From contig CALMPZ010000135.1 of NCBI GenBank assembly GCA_937871645.1, forward strand, positions 1 through 6,930: 6,930 nt of DNA. The letters are read 5' to 3'. The translations under genes were made by a program, and so were the position numbers. Shown here one piece after another: positions 1 to 5,829 of the stretch (position 1 is its first letter; each line of letters begins with the position of its first letter). This DNA is from an uncultured Polymorphobacter sp. (GTDB taxonomy: Bacteria > Pseudomonadota > Alphaproteobacteria > Sphingomonadales > Sphingomonadaceae). Below the pieces are notes generated by a model. It was not told the origin of the DNA and made no database searches. It worked only from the letters and a program-made list of their open reading frames with translations.

Positions 1-1136
1 AGCGCTTCGATTTCGTGCTTTTCAGGCACACGCGGGTTGTTCGCCGGCGACCCCGACGCCAGCGCCTGTTCCGCCATCGTCGGGATTAGCGCGTGGAACG
101 CCTCGCGCGCGATGCCGAACATCGCCGGCGTCGGCACCTCGAGATCGGCGTTGAGCACTTCGAGCGCCTCGACCAGCCGCCCGACCGCCGACTGGTCGCT
201 CTCCGCCGCGTCTGCCAGCCCCATCATGCGCGCACATTCGGCGTAGCGCTGCCGCGCCGCAGGTGCTGAAAACGCCGTAACCGCAGGCAACAGCATGGCG
301 TTCGACAGCCCGTGCGGAACATGGAAGAACGCACCGATCGGCCGGCTCATGCCGTGCACCAGCGCCACCGAGGCGTTCGAAAACGCAATCCCGGCATGGT
401 GCGCGCCGACCATCATCGCCTCGCGCGCGGCGCGGTCGTCCGGGTGCGAACAGGCGCGGCGGATGTTGGGGGTGATCAGCCGCATGGCCGAAAGCGCCAG
501 TGCATCGGCAAACGGGTTGGCGCGCTTCGAGACATAGGCCTCGATCGCGTGCGTCAGTGAGTCGATACCAGTGTCGGCGGTCAACCGGCGCGGCTTCCCC
601 ATCGTCAGTTCGAAATCGACGATGGCGATGACCGGCAGGAACGCCAGCCCCATGCACAGCATCTTTTCCGACGTCGCCTCGTCGGTGATGACGATGACGC
701 GCGTGGCTTCGGCCCCGGTCCCTGCCGTCGTCGGCACGGCGATCACCGGCAAGCCGGGCAGATCATTGACCGCAGGCACCTTGAGCGACGGCACCGGGCG
801 CGGATCAAGCGCCAGTGCGCCGACCGCCTTGGCAGTATCGATCGGGCTGCCGCCGCCGAGGCCGATGATGCAATCATGGTCGCCCTCGCCCAGCAGCGCC
901 AGCGCCGCCTCGACGGTCGCGTTGGTCGGGTCGGACACGGTATCCGCGAACACCCGCGCCTCCATGCCCGCCGCGCCGAGCACGTCGAGCAATGTATCCA
1001 CCATGCCGCTGCCGGCAAGGAACGGGTCGGTCACCACAAACGGCCGCGACAGCCCGAGTTGCGCCATGGCTGCGGGCAGTTCGGCGAGCGCGCCGCCGCC
1101 GACGCGGACGATGCGTGGAATGTTGATGATGGCCAT
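1..1136 (-). CDS. Iron-containing alcohol dehydrogenase, C-terminus cut by window edge
   Basis: This is a group III (Fe-type) alcohol dehydrogenase, a cytoplasmic NAD(P)-dependent oxidoreductase that interconverts alcohols and aldehydes or ketones. 378 residues are visible and the family is usually 380-400, so only the last few are missing at the left edge. The N-terminal nucleotide-binding half carries GLGGGSPID at residues 92-100 and the PTTAGTGAE stretch at 135-143. The C-terminal metal domain has all four expected ligands by alignment to E. coli FucO: Asp192 and His196 in GIDSLTHAIEAY, His261 in VHGMSRP, and His275 in VPHGLSNAMLLP. FucO has a second His four residues after the His261 equivalent; here that position is Arg265. 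The substrate cannot be read from sequence. The start is ATG at 1134-1136. It has no Shine-Dalgarno, but a promoter-like -10 box lies 6 bp upstream. It is the last visible gene of the leftward group. An FucO-like, 1,3-propanediol or maleylacetate-reductase-like role are all possible. Confidence 0.95.
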   Translation of the reverse strand, partial: MAIINIPRIVRVGGGALAELPAAMAQLGLSRPFVVTDPFLAGSGMVDTLLDVLGAAGMEARVFADTVSDPTNATVEAALALLGEGDHDCIIGLGGGSPIDTAKAVGALALDPRPVPSLKVPAVNDLPGLPVIAVPTTAGTGAEATRVIVITDEATSEKMLCMGLAFLPVIAIVDFELTMGKPRRLTADTGIDSLTHAIEAYVSKRANPFADALALSAMRLITPNIRRACSHPDDRAAREAMMVGAHHAGIAFSNASVALVHGMSRPIGAFFHVPHGLSNAMLLPAVTAFSAPAARQRYAECARMMGLADAAESDQSAVGRLVEALEVLNADLEVPTPAMFGIAREAFHALIPTMAEQALASGSPANNPRVPEKHEIEA

Positions 1137-1142
1137 AAGGGC

Positions 1143-1171
1143 TGGGTAGCAGCGGCCATCAGATGGGGCAA
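1143..1171 (-). promoter_or_regulatory. Candidate promoter of the alcohol dehydrogenase gene
   Basis: Read on the minus strand, TTGCCC (1166-1171) is followed after exactly 17 bp by TACCCA (1143-1148). Only 6 bp then separate this -10-like box from the ATG at 1136, so transcription would begin at or next to the start codon. The -10 match is weak (TA plus little else). Support is the spacing and the absence of any ribosome-binding site. This is an eyeballed call with no experimental or statistical backing. Confidence 0.3.
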
Positions 1172-1194
1172 CCGGCATGGTCGGGCCATCCGGT
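1171..1194 (-). terminator. Hairpin after the phosphodiesterase-type gene, weak terminator candidate
   Basis: The arms ACCGG-(C)-ATGG (1171-1180, C1176 bulged) and CCATCCGGT (1186-1194) pair over nine positions around the loop TCGGG. The hairpin begins about 12 bases past the stop codon of the minus-strand gene at 1207. No T-run follows in the direction of transcription, so it is not a classic intrinsic terminator. It could be a 3' stabilising or attenuating stem, or chance in GC-rich DNA. Confidence 0.3.
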
Positions 1195-1206
1195 GCGGAC
1201 TGCAAT

Positions 1207-1941
1207 CTAAGAAATGTTCAGACTCAGCTGTACATTGACGCCGACATGATCGCTGATTTCGCTGCCGTCGGCGGCGATATTGGTAAGCACCGCACAACTT
1301 CGCGGCACCAAGTCACGACTGTGGCAAATATGGTCGATCAAGGGTTCGCCAACTGATGACACAATGTGCGCCGTGGCGATTTCCATGCGTGACAGGATCG
1401 CAGCCTGAAGCGCGGCGAATGCAATCTCGGGCTGTCGCTTGCGCGGCACGCGCTGGTTGAAGTCGCCAAGGACAATTTGCCGAGCCGGGACCGCTGGCAA
1501 CCATGTTCCAATTGCGCTCAGATAGTCGAGATGTTCGGCCCAAAGCGTTTGATCCCGGCGGCCGGAACTCACGTGCGCCGCAGACCACGGGATGCAAACA
1601 CCTATGACAGCGAGCGCACCAATGCTGGTCTGGGTTGTACCACAAACAAACCTGCCCGGCGGCAAGTTGGCGTGCCCAAAGCTGTCAACCATTGACCATG
1701 GTTGGCGGCTCCACAGCAGCACCTTCCGGCGCCCTGCCGTAATCGGATAGCCATAGTCGGCGTCTGCTTCGATGACGAAGCCTTCATCCCCGAAGAAGTC
1801 CAGATAGGCCTCTGTCAGGCAGACGATTTCTGGGTCCGTCGCAAGTATGGCGCGTCGGATTTCAGCAGCGGCAGCAGATTTGGATCGTCGCCATTGGCAA
1901 TTGAATGTCGTGACGCTGAGCGTGGCGCTGGTCACGCGCAA
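1207..1941 (-). CDS. Endonuclease/exonuclease/phosphatase (EEP) superfamily protein
   Basis: A 244-residue single-domain protein of the EEP (DNase I/ExoIII/sphingomyelinase-like) fold, which hydrolyses phosphodiester or phosphomonoester bonds with a divalent metal. The diagnostic motifs are in order: TTFNCQW with Asn14, the metal-binding Glu44 in VCLTEAY, IPWS at 117-120, GDFNQR at 159-164 (Asp160, Asn162), IDHI at 202-205 (Asp203) and SDH at 230-232 (catalytic His232). All key positions are intact, so it should be active; nucleic acid, phosphoinositide or lipid substrates cannot be told apart here. There is no signal peptide or membrane segment. The start is uncertain: an in-frame TGA at 1948-1950 limits it to TTG at 1939-1941 or GTG at 1933-1935, and the nearby ATG at 1949-1951 is in another frame. 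Sampled 60-base lines are 53-62% GC against 65-72% in the flanking dehydrogenase, which hints at acquisition by transfer. Confidence 0.9.
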   Translation of the reverse strand: MRVTSATLSVTTFNCQWRRSKSAAAAEIRRAILATDPEIVCLTEAYLDFFGDEGFVIEADADYGYPITAGRRKVLLWSRQPWSMVDSFGHANLPPGRFVCGTTQTSIGALAVIGVCIPWSAAHVSSGRRDQTLWAEHLDYLSAIGTWLPAVPARQIVLGDFNQRVPRKRQPEIAFAALQAAILSRMEIATAHIVSSVGEPLIDHICHSRDLVPRSCAVLTNIAADGSEISDHVGVNVQLSLNIS

Positions 1942-1957
1942 TCGAACTCATATGCAC

Positions 1958-1977
1958 AACCGTTCGAAAACACGGTT
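1958..1977. repeat. Small inverted repeat upstream of the EEP gene
   Basis: Perfect 6-bp arms AACCGT (1958-1963) and ACGGTT (1972-1977) flank an 8-bp spacer. It lies in the 58-bp gap between the thioesterase stop and the EEP gene start. It could be a weak operator or a post-stop stem. Arms this short arise easily by chance, and I see no convincing -35 box here, so this is noted with low weight. Confidence 0.2.
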
Positions 1978-1999
1978 CGGGAAATTGCCGGGTGCAGAC

Positions 2000-2401
2000 T
2001 CAGCGCTCGAAAAAGCGCGTGACGATGTCGCGGGCGATGCGCACCGGCGTCTTGGTTTCGGCGTCAATGCAGCACCAGGTCGACTTGACCTCGGCGATGA
2101 CTTCTTCGCCGCGCATGATGAACGTCGAGTACCAGGCGCGTGCACCGCGGACGCTGTCGAGCACGACATTGGCGACGATGTTGTCGTCTACGAACGCCGG
2201 CTTGCGGTAGTCGATTTCGTGGCGCAGCGCGATCCACAGATGCTCGGCATATTCCTGCGGCGTCGCCAGCTTGGCCCAATGGCCGACCACCGCCGCCTGC
2301 ACCCATTTCAGGTACACGGCGTTGTTGACATGACCCATATGGTCGATGTCCTCGCTCGCTACGGGCAACGCGAAGCGGAATGGCAGTGCAGCGTCAGTCA
2401 T
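2000..2401 (-). CDS. Acyl-CoA thioesterase, 4HBT hotdog-fold family
   Basis: A 133-residue protein of normal length for the 4-hydroxybenzoyl-CoA thioesterase (4HBT/YbgC-like) family, cytoplasmic enzymes that hydrolyse acyl-CoA thioesters as dimers or tetramers of hotdog folds. The active-site segment is DIDHMGHVNNAVYLKWVQAA at residues 18-37. Asp20 aligns with the catalytic Asp17 of Pseudomonas 4HBT, and HVNN followed by YLKW starts the long central helix. The rest matches the fold: IDYRKPAFVDD (middle strand and turn), ARAWYSTFIMR, and EEVIAEVKSTWCCIDAETKTPVRI near the end. The acyl substrate (aromatic, short- or medium-chain) is not readable. The gene lies 56 bp downstream of the PLP-enzyme gene on the same strand and 58 bp upstream of the EEP gene. 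ATG at 2399-2401 is chosen because it places the hotdog domain about 8 residues in, as usual. That ATG lies inside an inverted repeat. Confidence 0.93.
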   Translation of the reverse strand: MTDAALPFRFALPVASEDIDHMGHVNNAVYLKWVQAAVVGHWAKLATPQEYAEHLWIALRHEIDYRKPAFVDDNIVANVVLDSVRGARAWYSTFIMRGEEVIAEVKSTWCCIDAETKTPVRIARDIVTRFFER

Positions 2402-2420
2402 GCGTATTGCCTATACGCAT
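2400..2420 (-). promoter_or_regulatory. Inverted repeat covering the thioesterase -10 box and start codon (operator or RNA hairpin)
   Basis: Perfect 8-bp arms ATGCGTAT (2400-2407) and ATACGCAT (2413-2420) flank a 5-bp spacer, TGCCT. The left arm contains two bases of the thioesterase start codon. The same bases hold the best -10-like box in this gap. As DNA this is the layout of a repressor operator over the -10 and transcription start. As RNA, if transcription starts further upstream, it would be a stem burying the AUG with an AGG in its loop. The repeat is seen directly; its function is inferred. Confidence 0.45.
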
Positions 2421-2438
2421 AACTGCCGCTTCTGTCGC
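2410..2438 (-). promoter_or_regulatory. Candidate promoter of the thioesterase gene
   Basis: On the minus strand, GCGACA (2433-2438, four of six matches to TTGACA) is followed after 17 bp by TATAGG (2410-2415, four of six matches to TATAAT). The -10-like box ends 8 bp before the ATG at 2401, so the message would be nearly leaderless. It is the best sigma-70-like pair I found among the leftward genes. It suggests the thioesterase and the genes below it can be transcribed independently of the PLP-enzyme gene. Confidence 0.4.
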
Positions 2439-2457
2439 GCAGCATTTCGCCGCAGCG

Positions 2458-3714
2458 TCAGCCGGCTGCGATATCGGATAAGGCGGCGAGCAGCGTATCG
2501 ACCTCGGCTGCGCTGTTGTAGTGCGACAGCCCGATACGGATGGCGCCCGGACCTTCGCGCAGGCCAAGCGCGCTCGCTGGCTCCCACGCGTAATAATAGC
2601 CGCTCCACGCGAAGATGTTGCGCGCCGCGAGTTCGCCGACCACATCGGGTGCGTCATGGCCGTCGATGGTGAAGGTGAAGGTCGGCACGCGCGATGCCAG
2701 TCGGTTGGCGTTGCCGATGCCGAACAGCTTGAAGCCCGGGATCGCCGCCACGCCGCCGAGGAACTGGCGCATCAGATCGGTTTCGTAGCGCGTCACCGCG
2801 TCGAAACCCGCCACGATGCGCGCCCGCAGCGGCGCGTCGGCGGCAGCACCGCCGAAGCTGCTGCCGAGCCAGGCGAAATGTTCGATTGCGGCGAGCGTGC
2901 CGGCCTGCGCCTCGAACGACGGCGTGCCCGGCGCAAAGCGTGTCGGCATGTCGTCCACCGACGGGCGCACCTTCCACGGCCGCAGCTTGGCCTGCAGCGC
3001 GCGCGACAGAAACAGCGTCGCCGCGTGCGGGCCGAAATATTTGTAGGCGCTGGCGCACAGCAGGTCGCAGCCCAGCGCCTTGACGTCGATGGCGATATGC
3101 GGTGCCGACTGCACCGCATCGACAACACTGACGGCCCCGACGGCGCGTGCCGCCGCACAGACGCGCGCGACATCGTTGATCGTGCCGGTGAAGTTGCTGG
3201 CGTGGCCGACCGCGACCAGCCGGGTGCGCGGCCCGATGATATCGCCCAGCGTGTCGTAGCGGAATTCAAAGCTGTCGTGATCGAACTCGAGCCAGCGCAC
3301 CGTCACGCCCTTATCGGCAGCGGCCTGCAACCACGGTGCGACATTGGCGTCATGGTCCATCCGCGTCAGCACGATTTCATCGCCCGCCGCCCAGTCGCGC
3401 GACAGGATCGCGGCGAATTCGAAGAACAATGACGTGGTGTTGAGCCCGAACAGCACTTCGTCCGGCTCGGCATTGAACAGCGCCGCGACGCCGTCATGCG
3501 CGGCATCGACGATGGCGCTGGCGGCGATGCTGGTGCGGAACAGCCCGCCGTCATTGGCGCAGGCGTGGACCATCGCGTGGGTCATCGCATTGATGACGCG
3601 GCCTGCCACCTGCGTGCCCGCCGGCGCATCGAAATAGGCGCGCGCGCGCCCGTCATCGGTAAGGGCAAGCGCCGGAAAGGCGGCGCGGACGGTGTCGATG
3701 TTCCAGTTGATCAT
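2458..3714 (-). CDS. Cysteine desulfurase-like PLP protein, VC1184 type (aminotransferase class V)
   Basis: A 418-residue fold-type I PLP enzyme resembling SufS/NifS cysteine desulfurases but of the VC1184-like subfamily (TIGR01976). PLP-site features are clear: GHASNFTGT at 170-178, Asp199 in VVDAVQSAPH (pyridine nitrogen), Gln202, and Lys225 in SAYKYFGPH (Schiff base). The PLP-stacking position of SufS (second His of HHAN) is Asp122 in DHDANVAPW. The sulfur-carrying Cys of SufS (GHHCA) is replaced: here the segment is SGYYYA (371-376), with Tyr375 at the Cys position, before RIGLSHYNSAAEVDTLL (393-409). As I recall the subfamily, this Cys is absent in it generally, so sulfur transfer should not be assumed; the true reaction is unknown. 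The ATG at 3712-3714 gives the expected N-terminus (MINWNIDTVRAAFPAL). An open extension to 3834 would run through the divergent promoter region. It is the first gene of the leftward group. Confidence 0.94.
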   Translation of the reverse strand: MINWNIDTVRAAFPALALTDDGRARAYFDAPAGTQVAGRVINAMTHAMVHACANDGGLFRTSIAASAIVDAAHDGVAALFNAEPDEVLFGLNTTSLFFEFAAILSRDWAAGDEIVLTRMDHDANVAPWLQAAADKGVTVRWLEFDHDSFEFRYDTLGDIIGPRTRLVAVGHASNFTGTINDVARVCAAARAVGAVSVVDAVQSAPHIAIDVKALGCDLLCASAYKYFGPHAATLFLSRALQAKLRPWKVRPSVDDMPTRFAPGTPSFEAQAGTLAAIEHFAWLGSSFGGAAADAPLRARIVAGFDAVTRYETDLMRQFLGGVAAIPGFKLFGIGNANRLASRVPTFTFTIDGHDAPDVVGELAARNIFAWSGYYYAWEPASALGLREGPGAIRIGLSHYNSAAEVDTLLAALSDIAAG

Positions 3715-3760
3715 GGCGGCAACGCTAGTCGAACGCGCCAGCCGCAGCAACCGCGCGCAA

Positions 3761-3781
3761 TCGCATCCATTGTGGATGCGA
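3761..3781. promoter_or_regulatory. Operator-like inverted repeat between divergent promoters
   Basis: Perfect 9-bp arms TCGCATCCA (3761-3769) and TGGATGCGA (3773-3781) surround a 3-bp spacer, TTG. A 3-base loop is short for an RNA hairpin and no T-run follows, so a binding site for a dimeric regulator is more likely than a terminator. Its centre at 3771 lies about 57-61 bp upstream of both proposed transcription starts, a position where one protein could act on both genes. Confidence 0.45.
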
Positions 3782-3837
3782 CCCATGTGCAAGTGGTTGC
3801 AATCGCCGCGCCGCAACGCGAGACTTTGCGCCAAACA

Positions 3838-3842
3838 GGGAG
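3838..3842 (+). promoter_or_regulatory. Ribosome-binding site of the S9 peptidase gene
   Basis: GGGAG lies 6 bases before the ATG at 3849, a normal Shine-Dalgarno and spacing. It fixes the peptidase start and contrasts with the leftward genes, which lack such a site. Confidence 0.75.
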
Positions 3843-3848
3843 TGTAAA

Positions 3849-5828
3849 ATGCGTATCCTCAAGGCCTTTGCTGCAGCGACCGTCCTGCTGGTTCTGCCCG
3901 TCGCGGCGCATGCCGCCGATGCCGCGGCGCTTGCCAAGGCGTTCGGCGCGCGGCCGCTGGCCTGGGGCGTCCAGCTGTCGCCCGATGGCGCGCGTATCGT
4001 CTATCTGACGCCGGTGGGCACGCTCGGCACCGCGATTGTCGTCGCCGATATCGCCAGCGGTGCGACCAAGGTGGTGCTGGGCACGCAGAACAACGCCGTC
4101 CGTCCGGCATGGTGCCAGTGGAAGACCGACAAGCGGCTCATCTGCCTGCTCTACGGGGTCAGCAATGCGATCGAGGACAAGCTCGGCTTCACGCGGATCA
4201 TGGCCATCGACGCCGACGGCAGCAATCCCAAGACGCTCGGCAGCCGCAGCAACGCCCGCACGCTCACCATCATCCAGACCAGCGGCAATGTCATCGACTG
4301 GCTGCCCGATGACCCTGAACATGTGCTGATGCAGGTTGCGCTCGCCGAAGAAAATTCGACCGGCACGCGCGTCGCCAATGTCGATCCGGGCACCAGCGTG
4401 CAGCGCGTCAACGTCAACACCGCACGCATGGAAACGGTCGAGGCGGGCAAGACCAATGTCGCGGGCTTCGAAACCGACAATCACGGCGCCGTGCGGCTGA
4501 TGTCGTCGATCTTGACCAACAATACCGGGTATTACAGCGGCGAGATCAGCTATTTCTATCGCACCAAAACCTCCAAGGACTGGCGAGCGGCGGGCGTCGG
4601 CTCGCTCGATGGCTACACCAACCTCAGCTATGACGGGTTCGATGCCGGCGGCGACAATCTGCTGGCCCTGAAGCCGCGCGACGGGCGCCTGGCGCTGTTT
4701 GCCGTCGATGCCAATGGCAGCGGCGCGCCCGATGCGCTGATCTACGCCCACCCGCATGTCGATATCGACGGCGTGCTGCGCATCGGCAAGTTCCGGCGGC
4801 CGGTGGCGGCAAGCTATGTCACCGACCGCAATCAGCTCGAATTCTTCGATCCTGCGCTGCGCAAGCTGAGCGCGGCGCTGACCAAGGCGCTCCCCGGCGG
4901 CCCGACGGTCGATGTCCTCGATGAAAGCTGGGATGGCAGCAAGAAGCTGATTTTCGCCGGGTCGGACATTGATCCCGGTCGCTACTACCGCTTCGACACC
5001 GCGACCAAGGAGCTTGGCGAACTCGTGGCGTTGCGGCCGCAACTCGCCGATCTCAAGCTGGCGACGGTGGCCCCGGTGACCTTCGCCGCCAAGGACGGCA
5101 CACAGATCGCCGGCTATGTGACCATGCCGCCTGGTGGCGCCAAGACCAACCTGCCGGCGATCATCATGCCGCACGGCGGGCCCTCGGCGCGCGACCAATG
5201 GGGCTTCGACTGGCTGGCACAATATTTCGCCCAGCTCGGCTATGTCGTGCTGCAGCCCAATTACCGCGGCTCGGCGGGCTATGGGCAGGACTATTACGTC
5301 AAGAACGGCTTCAAGTCGTGGCCGACTGCCATCGGCGACATCAACGACGGCGCGCGCTGGCTCGCGGCACAAGGCATTGCCGATCCCAAGCGCACCGCCA
5401 TCGTCGGCTGGAGCTACGGCGGCTATGCCGCGCTGCAGGCGGCGATTACCGAGCCCGCGCTCTACAAGGCGGTGGTGGCGATTGCGCCGGTGACCGACCT
5501 GCAGGCGCTCAAGGACTTTTCGCGGCGCTTCACCAACTATCAGCGCATTGTCGAATTCGTCGGCGATGGCCCGCTGACGATCTCGGGCTCGCCGGCGCGC
5601 AATGCCGGCGCGATGCAGGCGCCGGTATTGATGTTCCACGGCGATCAGGACATCAATGTCGATATCGGCCAGAGCAAGCTGATGGACAGCGCGCTCGCCA
5701 GCGCCGGCAAACGCCATGAACTGATCGTCTATCCCGGCCTCGACCACCAGCTCGACGACAGTACGGTGCGCGCCGACATGCTGGCCCGCAGTGCGGCGCT
5801 GCTGGCCGCCAGCATGGGGGCGCCATAG
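3849..5828 (+). CDS. Secreted S9 (prolyl oligopeptidase) family serine peptidase
   Basis: A 659-residue exported peptidase of family S9, which cleaves short peptides, often after proline or alanine. Residues 1-22 are a Sec signal peptide: basic start (MRILK), hydrophobic core (AAATVLLVLPVAA), and an AHA-A cleavage site. About 30-400 form the beta-propeller, with repeated strand blocks such as WGVQLSPDGARIVYL and LFAVDANGSG. About 405-659 form the alpha/beta-hydrolase domain. It contains the oxyanion region PHGGPSARDQWGFD (441-454), NYRGSAGYG (471-479), the nucleophile Ser522 in GWSYGGYAAL, Asp601 in HGDQDINVD, and His633 in YPGLDHQLDD, a complete triad. The length is typical of sphingomonad and other proteobacterial S9 hydrolases of this type. 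The gene stands alone on the plus strand with its own Shine-Dalgarno, and its stop codon is one base from that of the convergent acylase gene. Exact specificity (dipeptidyl, acylaminoacyl or oligopeptidase) is not readable. Confidence 0.96.
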   Translation: MRILKAFAAATVLLVLPVAAHAADAAALAKAFGARPLAWGVQLSPDGARIVYLTPVGTLGTAIVVADIASGATKVVLGTQNNAVRPAWCQWKTDKRLICLLYGVSNAIEDKLGFTRIMAIDADGSNPKTLGSRSNARTLTIIQTSGNVIDWLPDDPEHVLMQVALAEENSTGTRVANVDPGTSVQRVNVNTARMETVEAGKTNVAGFETDNHGAVRLMSSILTNNTGYYSGEISYFYRTKTSKDWRAAGVGSLDGYTNLSYDGFDAGGDNLLALKPRDGRLALFAVDANGSGAPDALIYAHPHVDIDGVLRIGKFRRPVAASYVTDRNQLEFFDPALRKLSAALTKALPGGPTVDVLDESWDGSKKLIFAGSDIDPGRYYRFDTATKELGELVALRPQLADLKLATVAPVTFAAKDGTQIAGYVTMPPGGAKTNLPAIIMPHGGPSARDQWGFDWLAQYFAQLGYVVLQPNYRGSAGYGQDYYVKNGFKSWPTAIGDINDGARWLAAQGIADPKRTAIVGWSYGGYAALQAAITEPALYKAVVAIAPVTDLQALKDFSRRFTNYQRIVEFVGDGPLTISGSPARNAGAMQAPVLMFHGDQDINVDIGQSKLMDSALASAGKRHELIVYPGLDHQLDDSTVRADMLARSAALLAASMGAP

Positions 5829-5829
5829 G

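Larger units (their letters stand above)
3715..3848. promoter_or_regulatory. Divergent intergenic region with two candidate promoters
   Basis: This 134-bp region separates the leftward PLP-enzyme gene from the rightward peptidase gene. Leftward candidate: TTGCTG (3745-3750), 17 bp, TAGCGT (3722-3727), ending 7 bp before the ATG at 3714; there is no Shine-Dalgarno, so the message may be leaderless. Rightward candidate: TTGCAA (3797-3802), 17 bp, GAGACT (3820-3825), giving a start near 3832 and a short leader that includes a ribosome-binding site. An inverted repeat lies between them. GCAATCGC also occurs twice, at 3757-3764 and 3799-3806. The promoter boxes are weak matches picked by eye. Confidence 0.4.

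Noticed and set aside
571..1149. A 192-codon plus-strand open frame antisense to the dehydrogenase gene
   Set aside because: Ser/Ala/Pro/Thr-rich shadow translation without a domain; the minus strand encodes an intact Fe-ADH.
1949..1951. ATG as the start of the EEP gene
   Set aside because: It is out of frame with the EEP motifs; the EEP frame has a TGA at 1948-1950, so the start must be downstream.
2394..2420. Eight-codon leader peptide ORF (minus strand, ATG at 2418-2420) overlapping the thioesterase start
   Set aside because: It arises from the ATG in the right arm of the inverted repeat, has no ribosome-binding site, and would not be transcribed if the message starts near 2402.
2521..3432. 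A 303-codon plus-strand open frame antisense to the PLP-enzyme gene
   Set aside because: Arg/Ala/His-rich, no motifs, no ribosome-binding site that stands out, and fully inside a well-supported gene on the other strand.
3757..3806. Direct repeat of GCAATCGC (3757-3764 and 3799-3806)
   Set aside because: Only 8 bp, in GC-rich sequence, at a spacing with no clear meaning; not strong enough to call an iteron or operator pair.
3715..3834. N-terminal extension of the PLP-enzyme gene to an upstream alternative start at 3834
   Set aside because: The extra 40 residues are Arg/Cys-rich and have no counterpart in the family. They would cross the inverted repeat and both proposed promoters. The ATG at 3714 gives the usual N-terminus.
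3711..5747. A 678-codon open frame on the minus strand, antisense to almost the whole peptidase gene
   Set aside because: Its translation is rich in Arg, Ala, Gly, Asp and Ile in a repetitive way typical of the reverse complement of GC-rich codons, with no recognisable domain. The plus strand carries a complete S9 peptidase with signal peptide, ribosome-binding site and catalytic triad.
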